A stretch of DNA of 64,000 bases from Bryopsis sp. KO-2023. Lineage: Eukaryota > Chlorophyta > Ulvophyceae > Bryopsidales > Bryopsidaceae. Below, piece after piece: positions 27,662 through 37,517 of this stretch (position 1 is the first letter of the stretch; each line of letters starts with the position of its first letter). The DNA is taken from assembly GCA_030272585.1 (NCBI GenBank), contig BSYQ01000005.1:6045501-6109500 (forward strand). The letters run 5' to 3'. The notes below the pieces were generated by a model. That model was not told the DNA's origin. It did not search any database and worked only from the letters and a program-made list of their open reading frames with translations. The position numbers and the translations under genes are program-made.

Positions 27662-28175
27662 TGATACCAGCTGCTGACGTCTAGGGACGTCAGACGTCAA
27701 AGGCGTCATGCATCTGACGTCTGTGAAGCGTCAGATGCATCCCCGGTGAATGACAGCATCCTCCCAAGGAGGTACTACTGAACTACAGCGAGGAAACCAC
27801 CGCAAGAGCACAGAGTCAAGACAATGGTTCGATCAATCAGATTGGGACTTGCGAGACTGAGGTCTTGGGTTCGAGTCTGAGTGGGAACGTGCTTCGGTTT
27901 GGGCCTGTGTGTGAGTGTGTGAGTGAGTCAGGAGTAGAACTGGCGGCTGTGAGTCAGGGTAGTGGGAGTGTTACGGGTGGTTAGTCACCCTCGGGAAAGT
28001 CGAACTGGGAGTTGAAATGATGGGACGCTTGATGTAACCTTGCTTTTCAGTGATCTGTTTGTGTGACCCCGAGTCTGTGACCCGTGCGATTTTGTGTGAC
28101 CGTTCCACCGCCGCCTCACTCTTTCCCGAGATAGGAGACGTCGCTCGCGGACGTCAGTCCTCCCGAGCGATAACA
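27662..28175 (+). repeat. 3' LTR, element 1
   Basis: 514 bp, same as the 5' LTR except one base. Followed by CCTGA (28176-28180). Confidence 0.96.
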
Positions 28176-28357
28176 CCTGAAAACGCTCCCACGGGGTCCT
28201 TTTCGATTGGATGAAGCCAAAAACACCATTTCACCGCTCTGCCCACCTCACCTCAAAAGAACAAACAAAAAACAATCGGTCCCCCAAACCGTCGGAGGGA
28301 CACGTCCCTCGCGCACCTGAAAAACGGATACTTCACCTCCCGGCGTCCGCTTCAAAA

Positions 28358-28479
28358 CGTGTTGCCATCAAACCACCGTGAATACATGCGATCCCTTCCG
28401 AACTCGCCAATCAAGCACGGTTGGGGCCGATCAGTACCGAGATCAGGGATGTCTCAGGAAATCCGGCGGCGGCAACTCG
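28358..28479 (+). rRNA. 5S rRNA-like gene, copy 8
   Basis: Same as copy 2; lies 182 bp downstream of the 3' LTR. Confidence 0.68.
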
Positions 28480-28544
28480 GTGCACTGTTCTTTTTCCGTG
28501 CTTGTTTTTTTTGGGGGCTACGACCGGGAAGAAAAGGCCTTGAG

Positions 28545-28615
28545 TGCGTTGACCGGGAATCGAACCCGGGTCTCTACCGTGGCAGGGTAGTATGCTACCA
28601 CTGTACCATCAACGC
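28545..28615 (-). tRNA. tRNA-Gly (GCC), copy 8
   Basis: Same sequence as copy 1. Confidence 0.96.
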
Positions 28616-28882
28616 CTCGACGAAAATACCCGAGCTTGCTCGATCGGGTAACATGCGTGCGGGGGAATCGGGCCGGAACCGGGCAGAGGACTTTGGTCAA
28701 AATTCGGGTCCGGGGTTACGGTCGTGTTACCCGTCGCCGTAATGCGGCCGTAATTGTGTTCCGTAACCGAAAGTTGTTTACTCTCCCGTCATTTACGGTA
28801 ATTTATGGTCGGACAAGTTCTTACTACGGTTACGGTGACCGTGACCGTAAGGTCCTGTCTATGGTCGGAACGGAAGGGCGGA

Positions 28883-28956
28883 CGCCCGAGGAGGGACTCG
28901 AACCCTCGGCCACGAGATTAAAAGTCTCGCGCTCTGCCAAACTGAGCTACCCGGGC
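28883..28956 (-). tRNA. tRNA-Lys (TTT), copy 8
   Basis: Same sequence as copy 1. Confidence 0.95.
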
Positions 28957-29062
28957 ATATCTCAAGCAGGATCGCGCCGATCTCGTGGATCCCGATTCCG
29001 GGAATCTCGATCGCGGGGGGGCGACCGAGCCTCCACGCAGCGCGCGATCGACTCGTCGTCGA

Positions 29063-29144
29063 GCTGAGATGTCCGAGTGGTTAAGGAGGTGGACTCGAAA
29101 TCCACTGGGTTCATCCCGCGCAGGTTCAAATCCTGCTCTCAGCG
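29063..29144 (+). tRNA. tRNA-Ser (CGA), copy 8
   Basis: Same sequence as copy 1. Confidence 0.96.
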
Positions 29145-29201
29145 AGCGTCGAAGTCGTTTTTCGGAGCGGCAAAAGACAAGGATGCAAGGTGGGCGTGCA
29201 T

Positions 29202-29262
29202 GAACCCGGGTCTCCTGCGTGACAGTGACAGGCAAGAATACTCACCGCCGTACTGCAACGAC
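29202..29262 (-). pseudogene. tRNA-Asp relic, copy 8
   Basis: Same as copy 1. Confidence 0.8.
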
Positions 29263-29347
29263 TCGATCACGATGACGAGGCTGACGATGAGGTTGATGAC
29301 GAGGCGTGCGACGAGGATGGACGACGCGACGCCTCATCACGACGTGA

Positions 29348-29429
29348 GTTGGGGTGTCCGAGTGGTTAAGGAGGTGGACTAGAAATCCACTGGGTTTGTC
29401 CCGCGCAGGTTCGAATCCTGCCCTCAACG
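29348..29429 (+). tRNA. tRNA-Ser (AGA), copy 8
   Basis: Same as copy 2. Confidence 0.96.
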
Positions 29430-29485
29430 AGGCATGTGTGTGCGTGTGTGTTCGCGAACCGAGGGGGTGACGCGGAAAGGCACGT

Positions 29486-29568
29486 TGTGGTGAGTGGGAT
29501 TCGAACCCACGCTCGTCTCCGAACTAGAACCTGAATCTAGCGCCTTAGACCAACTCGGCCATCACCAC
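29486..29568 (-). tRNA. tRNA-Leu (CAG), copy 8
   Basis: Same sequence as copy 1. Confidence 0.96.
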
Positions 29569-29666
29569 ACCATCGTCGCTCGGGAGCCACCCCCACGAGG
29601 GCCCCGCCCCGGACGGGAGTCGCAGGCGACGCCCCCCGAGATCGGCGGCACGGAAATCTTTCCGTG

Positions 29667-29752
29667 GCCTCGGTGGCGCAGTCGGTTAGCGCGTCGGTCT
29701 CATAACCTCGTGAGCCATCCGGAGGTCACCAGTTCGATCCTGGTCCGGGGCA
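29667..29752 (+). tRNA. tRNA-Met (CAT) with intron, copy 8
   Basis: Same sequence as copy 1. Confidence 0.93.
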
Positions 29753-29800
29753 ACCAACGCTTTTGACGGGACGCCCCACGCCACGTCACAAATTCTGACG

Positions 29801-29881
29801 TGTGGCGAGTGGGATTTGAACCCACGCCCTTTCGGACTGGAACCTTACTCCAGCGCCTTGGACCAACTCGGCCATCGCCAC
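29801..29881 (-). tRNA. tRNA-Leu (AAG), copy 8
   Basis: Same sequence as copy 1. Confidence 0.95.
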
Positions 29882-29956
29882 ATACGAGAGGAGGGGTCCG
29901 CCGCGCGTCTTCAAGCTGGGGTCTCGGACGTCGGTCCGCTAAAAAAAGAGCACGAG

Positions 29957-30027
29957 TGCGTTGACCGGGAATCGAACCCGGGTCTCTACCTTGGGAGGGT
30001 AGTATGCTACCACTATATCACCAACGC
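29957..30027 (-). tRNA. tRNA-Gly (CCC), copy 8
   Basis: Same sequence as copy 1. Confidence 0.95.
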
Positions 30028-31141
30028 GGCTCGAGGGATTGCGCGTGCGGAGAGCGTGGTAGGTTCGGGAAGCTGTCGGGAAGCTGTCGGGGACAAGTGC
30101 CGTCGCGCGCGGGAACGAGGTTGCGCCAAAACTTCGGGAGGGTGTTCGTTCGTGGTTAGGACTCGTTTCGAGTTTTTTCATCGTTGCGATTTTTCCGGGT
30201 GCTCGGATTCGGATATACGAGAGATATCGGCAATGGCCCATTTCGTTCGCTCGAATTATCGCGTAAAAGGAGTTCTTCGTTTTCCATGGGTTTTTGGTGT
30301 CTCTTCGAGTTGTGGTGTATTATTATTATTATTATTTTTTTCTTTCCTCGCAAGAGATCGATTCGTTTCTTTCTATTTTCGTCGTTCTTTTCTTATTTTT
30401 GTGCCGTTCGTTCCCTCCTTTCCTTCCAATAATCTTTCTTTTCTTTTCTTCCCTTTTCCGTGCTTTTCTGCTTTTTCCTTTTTCGATTCTTTCTCTTTCG
30501 GTCCTTTCGAGAAGATTCCATTTCCTTTGCATTCTTCTTTCGCCGTTTCGAAAGGTTTTTTTCTCCCCCTTCGAAATCAAACCGGTTTCTGTCTATCGTG
30601 TTTTCTCTCAAAGTTCATTTTCCTTCTTTCCCTCCCCCTTTTCTTTTCCTTTCTAGCTTTTTCGCTCGTTTCTTCGACCTCTCTCCCGATTTTCTCCCGA
30701 GAGGGATCCCGTGGATGATCCCGGATTACCCGATCGGATGATCCAACAAGGGCGCGGTTGAACCCAGAAACGCCACCAACACGCCACCACCTGTGCGTTC
30801 CGTCGCCACACACGTCAAAACAGAAACGAACATGCTCCCAAGGCTTTTTCGCTCTACTGCCGCTCACCCACGAGCTGACCCACACACACTCCACCGCCCG
30901 CGCACGCGCTCACAGGCGCACACTCACCCACACACCCACACACGAAAGATCGTGCCACACCTGAAAACGCTCCCACGGGGTCCTTTTCGATTGGATGAAG
31001 CCAAAAACACCATTTCACCGCTCTGCCCACCTCACCTCAAAAGAACAAACAAAAAACAATCGGTCCCCCAAACCGTCGGAGGGACACGTCCCTCGCGCAC
31101 CTGAAAAACGGATACTTCACCTCCCGGCGTCCGCTTCAAAA

Positions 31142-31263
31142 CGTGTTGCCATCAAACCACCGTGAATACATGCGATCCCTTCCGAACTCGCCAATCAAGC
31201 ACGGTTGGGGCCGATCAGTACCGAGATCAGGGATGTCTCAGGAAATCCGGCGGCGGCAACTCG
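31142..31263 (+). rRNA. 5S rRNA-like gene, copy 9
   Basis: Same as copy 2. Confidence 0.68.
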
Positions 31264-31328
31264 GTGCACTGTTCTTTTTCCGTGCTTGTTTTTTTTGGGG
31301 GCTACGACCGGGAAGAAAAGGCCTTGAG

Positions 31329-31399
31329 TGCGTTGACCGGGAATCGAACCCGGGTCTCTACCGTGGCAGGGTAGTATGCTACCACTGTACCATCAACGC
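31329..31399 (-). tRNA. tRNA-Gly (GCC), copy 9
   Basis: Same sequence as copy 1. Confidence 0.96.
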
Positions 31400-31666
31400 C
31401 TCGACGAAAATACCCGAGCTTGCTCGATCGGGTAACATGCGTGCGGGGGAATCGGGCCGGAACCGGGCAGAGGACTTTGGTCAAAATTCGGGTCCGGGGT
31501 TACGGTCGTGTTACCCGTCGCCGTAATGCGGCCGTAATTGTGTTCCGTAACCGAAAGTTGTTTACTCTCCCGTCATTTACGGTAATTTATGGTCGGACAA
31601 GTTCTTACTACGGTTACGGTGACCGTGACCGTAAGGTCCTGTCCATGGTCGGAACGGAAGGGCGGA

Positions 31667-31740
31667 CGCCCGAGGAGGGACTCGAACCCTCGGCCACGAG
31701 ATTAAAAGTCTCGCGCTCTGCCAAACTGAGCTACCCGGGC
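31667..31740 (-). tRNA. tRNA-Lys (TTT), copy 9
   Basis: Same sequence as copy 1. Confidence 0.95.
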
Positions 31741-31846
31741 ATATCTCAAGCAGGATCGCGCCGATCTCGTGGATCCCGATTCCGGGAATCTCGATCGCGG
31801 GGGGGCGACCGAGCCTCCACGCAGCGCGCGATCGACTCGTCGTCGA

Positions 31847-31928
31847 GCTGAGATGTCCGAGTGGTTAAGGAGGTGGACTCGAAATCCATTGGGTTCATCC
31901 CGCGCAGGTTCAAATCCTGCTCTCAGCG
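31847..31928 (+). tRNA. tRNA-Ser (CGA), copy 9, anticodon-stem variant
   Basis: The anticodon stem 3' strand is TCCAT instead of TCCAC. The outer G-C pair becomes G-U, so the stem still forms. Confidence 0.94.
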
Positions 31929-31985
31929 AGCGTCGAAGTCGTTTTTCGGAGCGGCAAAAGACAAGGATGCAAGGTGGGCGTGCAT

Positions 31986-32046
31986 GAACCCGGGTCTCCT
32001 GCGTGACAGTGACAGGCAAGAATACTCACCGCCGTACTGCAACGAC
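31986..32046 (-). pseudogene. tRNA-Asp relic, copy 9
   Basis: Same as copy 1. Confidence 0.8.
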
Positions 32047-32131
32047 TCGATCACGATGACGAGGCTGACGATGAGGTTGATGACGAGGCGTGCGACGAGG
32101 ATGGACGACGCGACGCCTCATCACGACGTGA

Positions 32132-32213
32132 GTTGGGGTGTCCGAGTGGTTAAGGAGGTGGACTAGAAATCCACTGGGTTTGTCCCGCGCAGGTTCGAAT
32201 CCTGCCCTCAACG
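32132..32213 (+). tRNA. tRNA-Ser (AGA), copy 9
   Basis: Same as copy 2. Confidence 0.96.
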
Positions 32214-32269
32214 AGGCATGTGTGTGCGTGTGTGTTCGCGAACCGAGGGGGTGACGCGGAAAGGCACGT

Positions 32270-32352
32270 TGTGGTGAGTGGGATTCGAACCCACGCTCGT
32301 CTCCGAACTAGAACCTGAATCTAGCGCCTTAGACCAACTCGGCCATCACCAC
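32270..32352 (-). tRNA. tRNA-Leu (CAG), copy 9
   Basis: Same sequence as copy 1. Confidence 0.96.
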
Positions 32353-32450
32353 ACCATCGTCGCTCGGGAGCCACCCCCACGAGGGCCCCGCCCCGGACGG
32401 GAGTCGCAGGCGACGCCCCCCGAGATCGGCGGCACGGAAATCTTTCCGTG

Positions 32451-32536
32451 GCCTCGGTGGCGCAGTCGGTTAGCGCGTCGGTCTCATAACCTCGTGAGCC
32501 ATCCGGAGGTCACCAGTTCGATCCTGGTCCGGGGCA
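32451..32536 (+). tRNA. tRNA-Met (CAT) with intron, copy 9
   Basis: Same sequence as copy 1. Confidence 0.93.
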
Positions 32537-32584
32537 ACCAACGCTTTTGACGGGACGCCCCACGCCACGTCACAAATTCTGACG

Positions 32585-32665
32585 TGTGGCGAGTGGGATT
32601 TGAACCCACGCCCTTTCGGACTGGAACCTTACTCCAGCGCCTTGGACCAACTCGGCCATCGCCAC
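32585..32665 (-). tRNA. tRNA-Leu (AAG), copy 9
   Basis: Same sequence as copy 1. Confidence 0.95.
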
Positions 32666-32740
32666 ATACGAGAGGAGGGGTCCGCCGCGCGTCTTCAAGC
32701 TGGGGTCTCGGACGTCGGTCCGCTAAAAAAAGAGCACGAG

Positions 32741-32811
32741 TGCGTTGACCGGGAATCGAACCCGGGTCTCTACCTTGGGAGGGTAGTATGCTACCACTAT
32801 ATCACCAACGC
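32741..32811 (-). tRNA. tRNA-Gly (CCC), copy 9
   Basis: Same sequence as copy 1. Confidence 0.95.
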
Positions 32812-33925
32812 GGCTCGAGGGATTGCGCGTGCGGAGAGCGTGGTAGGTTCGGGAAGCTGTCGGGAAGCTGTCGGGGACAAGTGCCGTCGCGCGCGGGAAC
32901 GAGGTTGCGCCAAAACTTCGGGAGGGTGTTCGTTCGTGGTTAGGACTCGTTTCGAGTTTTTTCATCGTTGCGATTTTTCCGGGTGCTCGGATTCGGATAT
33001 ACGAGAGATATCGGCAATGGCCCATTTCGTTCGCTCGAATTATCGCGTAAAAGGAGTTCTTCGTTTTCCATGGGTTTTTGGTGTCTCTTCGAGTTGTGGT
33101 GTATTATTATTATTTTTATTTTTTTCTTTCCTCGCAAGAGATCGATTCGTTTCTTTCTATTTTCGTCGTTCTTTTCTTATTTTTGTGCCGTTCGTTCCCT
33201 CCTTTCCTTCCAATAATCTTTCTTTTCTTTTCTTCCCTTTTCCGTGCTTTTCTGCTTTTTCCTTTTTCGATTCTTTCTCTTTCGGTCCTTTCGAGAAGAT
33301 TCCATTTCCTTTGCATTCTTCTTTCGCCGTTTCGAAAGGTTTTTTTCTCCCCCTTCGAAATCAAACCGGTTTCTGTCTATCGTGTTTTCTCTCAAAGTTC
33401 ATTTTCCTTCTTTCCCTCCCCCTTTTCTTTTCCTTTCTAGCTTTTTCGCTCGTTTCTTCGACCTCTCTCCCGATTTTCTCCCGAGAGGGATCCCGTGGAT
33501 GATCCCGGATTACCCGATCGGATGATCCAACAAGGGCGCGGTTGAACCCAGAAACGCCACCAACACGCCACCACCTGTGCGTTCCGTCGCCACACACGTC
33601 AAAACAGAAACGAACATGCTCCCAAGGCTTTTTCGCTCTACTGCCGCTCACCCACGAGCTGACCCACACACACTCCACCGCCCGCGCGCGCGCTCACAGG
33701 CGCACACTCACCCACACACCCACACACGAAAGATCGTGCCACACCTGAAAACGCTCCCACGGGGTCCTTTTCGATTGGATGAAGCCAAAAACACCATTTC
33801 ACCGCTCTGCCCACCTCACCTCAAAAGAACAAACAAAAAACAATCGGTCCCCCAAACCGTCGGAGGGACACGTCCCTCGCGCACCTGAAAAACGGATACT
33901 TCACCTCCCGGCGTCCGCTTCAAAA

Positions 33926-34047
33926 CGTGTTGCCATCAAACCACCGTGAATACATGCGATCCCTTCCGAACTCGCCAATCAAGCACGGTTGGGGCCGATC
34001 AGTACCGAGATCAGGGATGTCTCAGGAAATCCGGCGGCGGCAACTCG
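33926..34047 (+). rRNA. 5S rRNA-like gene, copy 10
   Basis: Same as copy 2. Confidence 0.68.
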
Positions 34048-34112
34048 GTGCACTGTTCTTTTTCCGTGCTTGTTTTTTTTGGGGGCTACGACCGGGAAGA
34101 AAAGGCCTTGAG

Positions 34113-34183
34113 TGCGTTGACCGGGAATCGAACCCGGGTCTCTACCGTGGCAGGGTAGTATGCTACCACTGTACCATCAACGC
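34113..34183 (-). tRNA. tRNA-Gly (GCC), copy 10
   Basis: Same sequence as copy 1. Confidence 0.96.
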
Positions 34184-34450
34184 CTCGACGAAAATACCCG
34201 AGCTTGCTCGATCGGGTAACATGCGTGCGGGGGAATCGGGCCGGAACCGGGCAGAGGACTTTGGTCAAAATTCGGGTCCGGGGTTACGGTCGTGTTACCC
34301 GTCGCCGTAATGCGGCCGTAATTGTGTTCCGTAACCGAAAGTTGTTTACTCTCCCGTCATTTACGGTAATTTATGGTCGGACAAGTTCTTACTACGGTTA
34401 CGGTGACCGTGACCGTAAGGTCCTGTCTATGGTCGGAACGGAAGGGCGGA

Positions 34451-34524
34451 CGCCCGAGGAGGGACTCGAACCCTCGGCCACGAGATTAAAAGTCTCGCGC
34501 TCTGCCAAACTGAGCTACCCGGGC
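34451..34524 (-). tRNA. tRNA-Lys (TTT), copy 10
   Basis: Same sequence as copy 1. Confidence 0.95.
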
Positions 34525-34630
34525 ATATCTCAAGCAGGATCGCGCCGATCTCGTGGATCCCGATTCCGGGAATCTCGATCGCGGGGGGGCGACCGAGCCT
34601 CCACGCAGCGCGCGATCGACTCGTCGTCGA

Positions 34631-34712
34631 GCTGAGATGTCCGAGTGGTTAAGGAGGTGGACTCGAAATCCACTGGGTTCATCCCGCGCAGGTTCAAATC
34701 CTGCTCTCAGCG
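34631..34712 (+). tRNA. tRNA-Ser (CGA), copy 10
   Basis: Same sequence as copy 1. Confidence 0.96.
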
Positions 34713-34769
34713 AGCGTCGAAGTCGTTTTTCGGAGCGGCAAAAGACAAGGATGCAAGGTGGGCGTGCAT

Positions 34770-34830
34770 GAACCCGGGTCTCCTGCGTGACAGTGACAGG
34801 CAAGAATACTCACCGCCGTACTGCAACGAC
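34770..34830 (-). pseudogene. tRNA-Asp relic, copy 10
   Basis: Same as copy 1. Confidence 0.8.
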
Positions 34831-34915
34831 TCGATCACGATGACGAGGCTGACGATGAGGTTGATGACGAGGCGTGCGACGAGGATGGACGACGCGACGC
34901 CTCATCACGACGTGA

Positions 34916-34997
34916 GTTGGGGTGTCCGAGTGGTTAAGGAGGTGGACTAGAAATCCACTGGGTTTGTCCCGCGCAGGTTCGAATCCTGCCCTCAACG
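34916..34997 (+). tRNA. tRNA-Ser (AGA), copy 10
   Basis: Same as copy 2. Confidence 0.96.
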
Positions 34998-35053
34998 AGG
35001 CATGTGTGTGCGTGTGTGTTCGCGAACCGAGGGGGTGACGCGGAAAGGCACGT

Positions 35054-35136
35054 TGTGGTGAGTGGGATTCGAACCCACGCTCGTCTCCGAACTAGAACCT
35101 GAATCTAGCGCCTTAGACCAACTCGGCCATCACCAC
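35054..35136 (-). tRNA. tRNA-Leu (CAG), copy 10
   Basis: Same sequence as copy 1. Confidence 0.96.
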
Positions 35137-35234
35137 ACCATCGTCGCTCGGGAGCCACCCCCACGAGGGCCCCGCCCCGGACGGGAGTCGCAGGCGACGC
35201 CCCCCGAGATCGGCGGCACGGAAATCTTTCCGTG

Positions 35235-35320
35235 GCCTCGGTGGCGCAGTCGGTTAGCGCGTCGGTCTCATAACCTCGTGAGCCATCCGGAGGTCACCAG
35301 TTCGATCCTGGTCCGGGGCA
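35235..35320 (+). tRNA. tRNA-Met (CAT) with intron, copy 10
   Basis: Same sequence as copy 1. Confidence 0.93.
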
Positions 35321-35368
35321 ACCAACGCTTTTGACGGGACGCCCCACGCCACGTCACAAATTCTGACG

Positions 35369-35449
35369 TGTGGCGAGTGGGATTTGAACCCACGCCCTTT
35401 CGGACTGGAACCTTACTCCAGCGCCTTGGACCAACTCGGCCATCGCCAC
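35369..35449 (-). tRNA. tRNA-Leu (AAG), copy 10
   Basis: Same sequence as copy 1. Confidence 0.95.
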
Positions 35450-35524
35450 ATACGAGAGGAGGGGTCCGCCGCGCGTCTTCAAGCTGGGGTCTCGGACGTC
35501 GGTCCGCTAAAAAAAGAGCACGAG

Positions 35525-35595
35525 TGCGTTGACCGGGAATCGAACCCGGGTCTCTACCTTGGGAGGGTAGTATGCTACCACTATATCACCAACGC
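35525..35595 (-). tRNA. tRNA-Gly (CCC), copy 10
   Basis: Same sequence as copy 1. Confidence 0.95.
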
Positions 35596-36532
35596 GGCTC
35601 GAGGGATTGCGCGTGCGGAGAGCGTGGTAGGTTCGGGAAGCTGTCGGGAAGCTGTCGGGGACAAGTGCCGTCGCGCGCGGGAACGAGGTTGCGCCAAAAC
35701 TTCGGGAGGGTGTTCGTTCGTGGTTAGGACTCGTTTCGAGTTTTTTCATCGTTGCGATTTTTCCGGGTGCTCGGATTCGGATATACGAGAGATATCGGCA
35801 ATGGCCCATTTCGTTCGCTCGAATTATCGCGTAAAAGGAGTTCTTCGTTTTCCATGGGTTTTTGGTGTCTCTTCGAGTTGTGGTGTATTATTATTATTTT
35901 TATTTTTTTCTTTCCTCGCAAGAGATCGATTCGTTTCTTTCTATTTTCGTCGTTCTTTTCTTATTTTTGTGCCGTTCGTTCCCTCCTTTCCTTCCAATAA
36001 TCTTTCTTTTCTTTTCTTCCCTTTTCCGTGCTTTTCTGCTTTTTCCTTTTTCGATTCTTTCTCTTTCGGTCCTTTCGAGAAGATTCCATTTCCTTTGCAT
36101 TCTTCTTTCGCCGTTTCGAAAGGTTTTTTTCTCCCCCTTCGAAATCAAACCGGTTTCTGTCTATCGTGTTTTCTCTCAAAGTTCATTTTCCTTCTTTCCC
36201 TCCCCCTTTTCTTTTCCTTTCTAGCTTTTTCGCTCTTTTCTTCGACCTCTCTCCCGATTTTCTCCCGAGAGGGATCCCGTGGATGATCCCGGATTACCCG
36301 ATCGGATGATCCAACAAGGGCGCGGTTGAACCCAGAAACGCCACCAACACGCCACCACCTGTGCGTTCCGTCGCCACACACGTCAAAACAGAAACGAACA
36401 TGCTCCCAAGGCTTTTTCGCTCTACTGCCGCTCACCCACGAGCTGACCCACACACACTCCACCGCCCGCGCGCGCGCTCACAGGCGCACACTCACCCACA
36501 CACCCACACACGAAAGATCGTGCCACACCTGA

Positions 36533-37046
36533 TGATACCAGCTGCTGACGTCTAGGGACGTCAGACGTCAAAGGCGTCATGCATCTGACGTCTGTGAAGC
36601 GTCAGATGCATCCCTGGTGAATGACAGCATCCTCCCAAGGAGGTACTACTGAACTACAGCGAGGAAACCACCGCAAGAGCACAGAGTCAAGACAATGGTT
36701 CGATCAATCAGATTGGGACTTGCGAGACTGAGGTCTTGGGTTCGAGTCTGAGTGGGAACGTGCTTCGGTTTGGGCCTGTGTGTGAGTGTGTGAGTGAGTC
36801 AGGAGTAGAACTGGCGGCTGTGAGTCAGGGTAGTGGGAGTGTTACGGGTGGTTAGTCACCCTCGGGAAAGTCGAACTGGGAGTTGAAATGATGGGACGCT
36901 TGATGTAACCTTGCTTTTCAGTGATCTGTTTGTGTGACCCCGAGTCTGTGACCCGTGCGATTTTGTGTGACCGTTCCACCGCCGCCTCACTCTTTCCCGA
37001 GATAGGAGACGTCGCTCGCGGACGTCAGTCCTCCCGAGCGATAACA
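36533..37046 (+). repeat. 5' LTR, element 2
   Basis: 514 bp, same as the 5' LTR of copy 1. Confidence 0.96.
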
Positions 37047-37517
37047 TTTTTGGTTTCGGAGCCCGAAGGAACCGACTGGACTGGAGCTCTCCGCTGGTTT
37101 GACCAGCAGGTTTGTTCGAGGCGCTTAACGCCAGTCGTAAGGTCGTGGGAAAACGGGAAAAAAGGCAAACGCAGTGAACGGGAAAAAAGGAAAACGTGTG
37201 GTAGCAACGTTGGAAAAGAATCACACCCATAAAAAGAGAGAAAAGAGGGTGCCAACGTTCAGTCGTGTGACAGGACGTTTGGGAAAAAGGTTACCCTGTA
37301 ACCTGCGTCGCTGTCAGCGAACTGTAGTACTCAGGTTCGAAGGGTTAGAGTCGGACGTGAAGGGGTATAGTAGTATTACGTATAGTAACTCTCACGGCAA
37401 GGGCACGTGGGTTATCCGTTCACAGTTCGGCAAGGACAGGTCGTGGCGCGAAAGTCAACGGTCTACAGTTGACAGTAACCGTTGCCTGGAAAGTCAACTG
37501 AAAGTCAAGCGACCAGA
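37047..37517 (+). other. Leader of element 2
   Basis: CpG-rich leader as in copy 1; candidate primer site begins at 37051. Confidence 0.6.

Larger units (their letters stand above)
20393..28175 (+). mobile_element. Ty3/Gypsy chromovirus LTR retrotransposon, copy 1
   Basis: 7783-bp element: 514-bp LTR, leader with candidate primer site, gag, pol (protease, RT, RNase H, integrase, chromodomain), purine tract, 514-bp LTR, and flanking CCTGA duplications. The order protease-RT-RNase H-integrase places it in Ty3/Gypsy, and the C-terminal chromodomain in the chromoviruses. It looks whole with no break noticed. The two LTRs differ at one base of 514, so the insertion is very young. Its inner body is almost free of CpG, unlike its LTRs and the host array. 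Confidence 0.97.
19489..30060 (+). repeat. Tandem unit 8, interrupted by retrotransposon copy 1
   Basis: The unit is split after offset 904 by a 7783-bp LTR element plus a 5-bp target duplication; the right part resumes at 28176. Markers: T at offset 608, T at 271, A at 874, T at 2764. Confidence 0.97.
30061..32844 (+). repeat. Tandem unit 9
   Basis: Full copy. Markers: A at offset 271 (longer TTA run), G at 608, T at 2764. Private changes: A in the CG tract (about 30904), C near 31644, and one base in tRNA-Ser CGA. Shares the 271/608 pair with unit 12. Confidence 0.97.
32845..35628 (+). repeat. Tandem unit 10
   Basis: Full copy. Markers: T at offset 271, G at 608, A at 874, T at 2764. Confidence 0.97.
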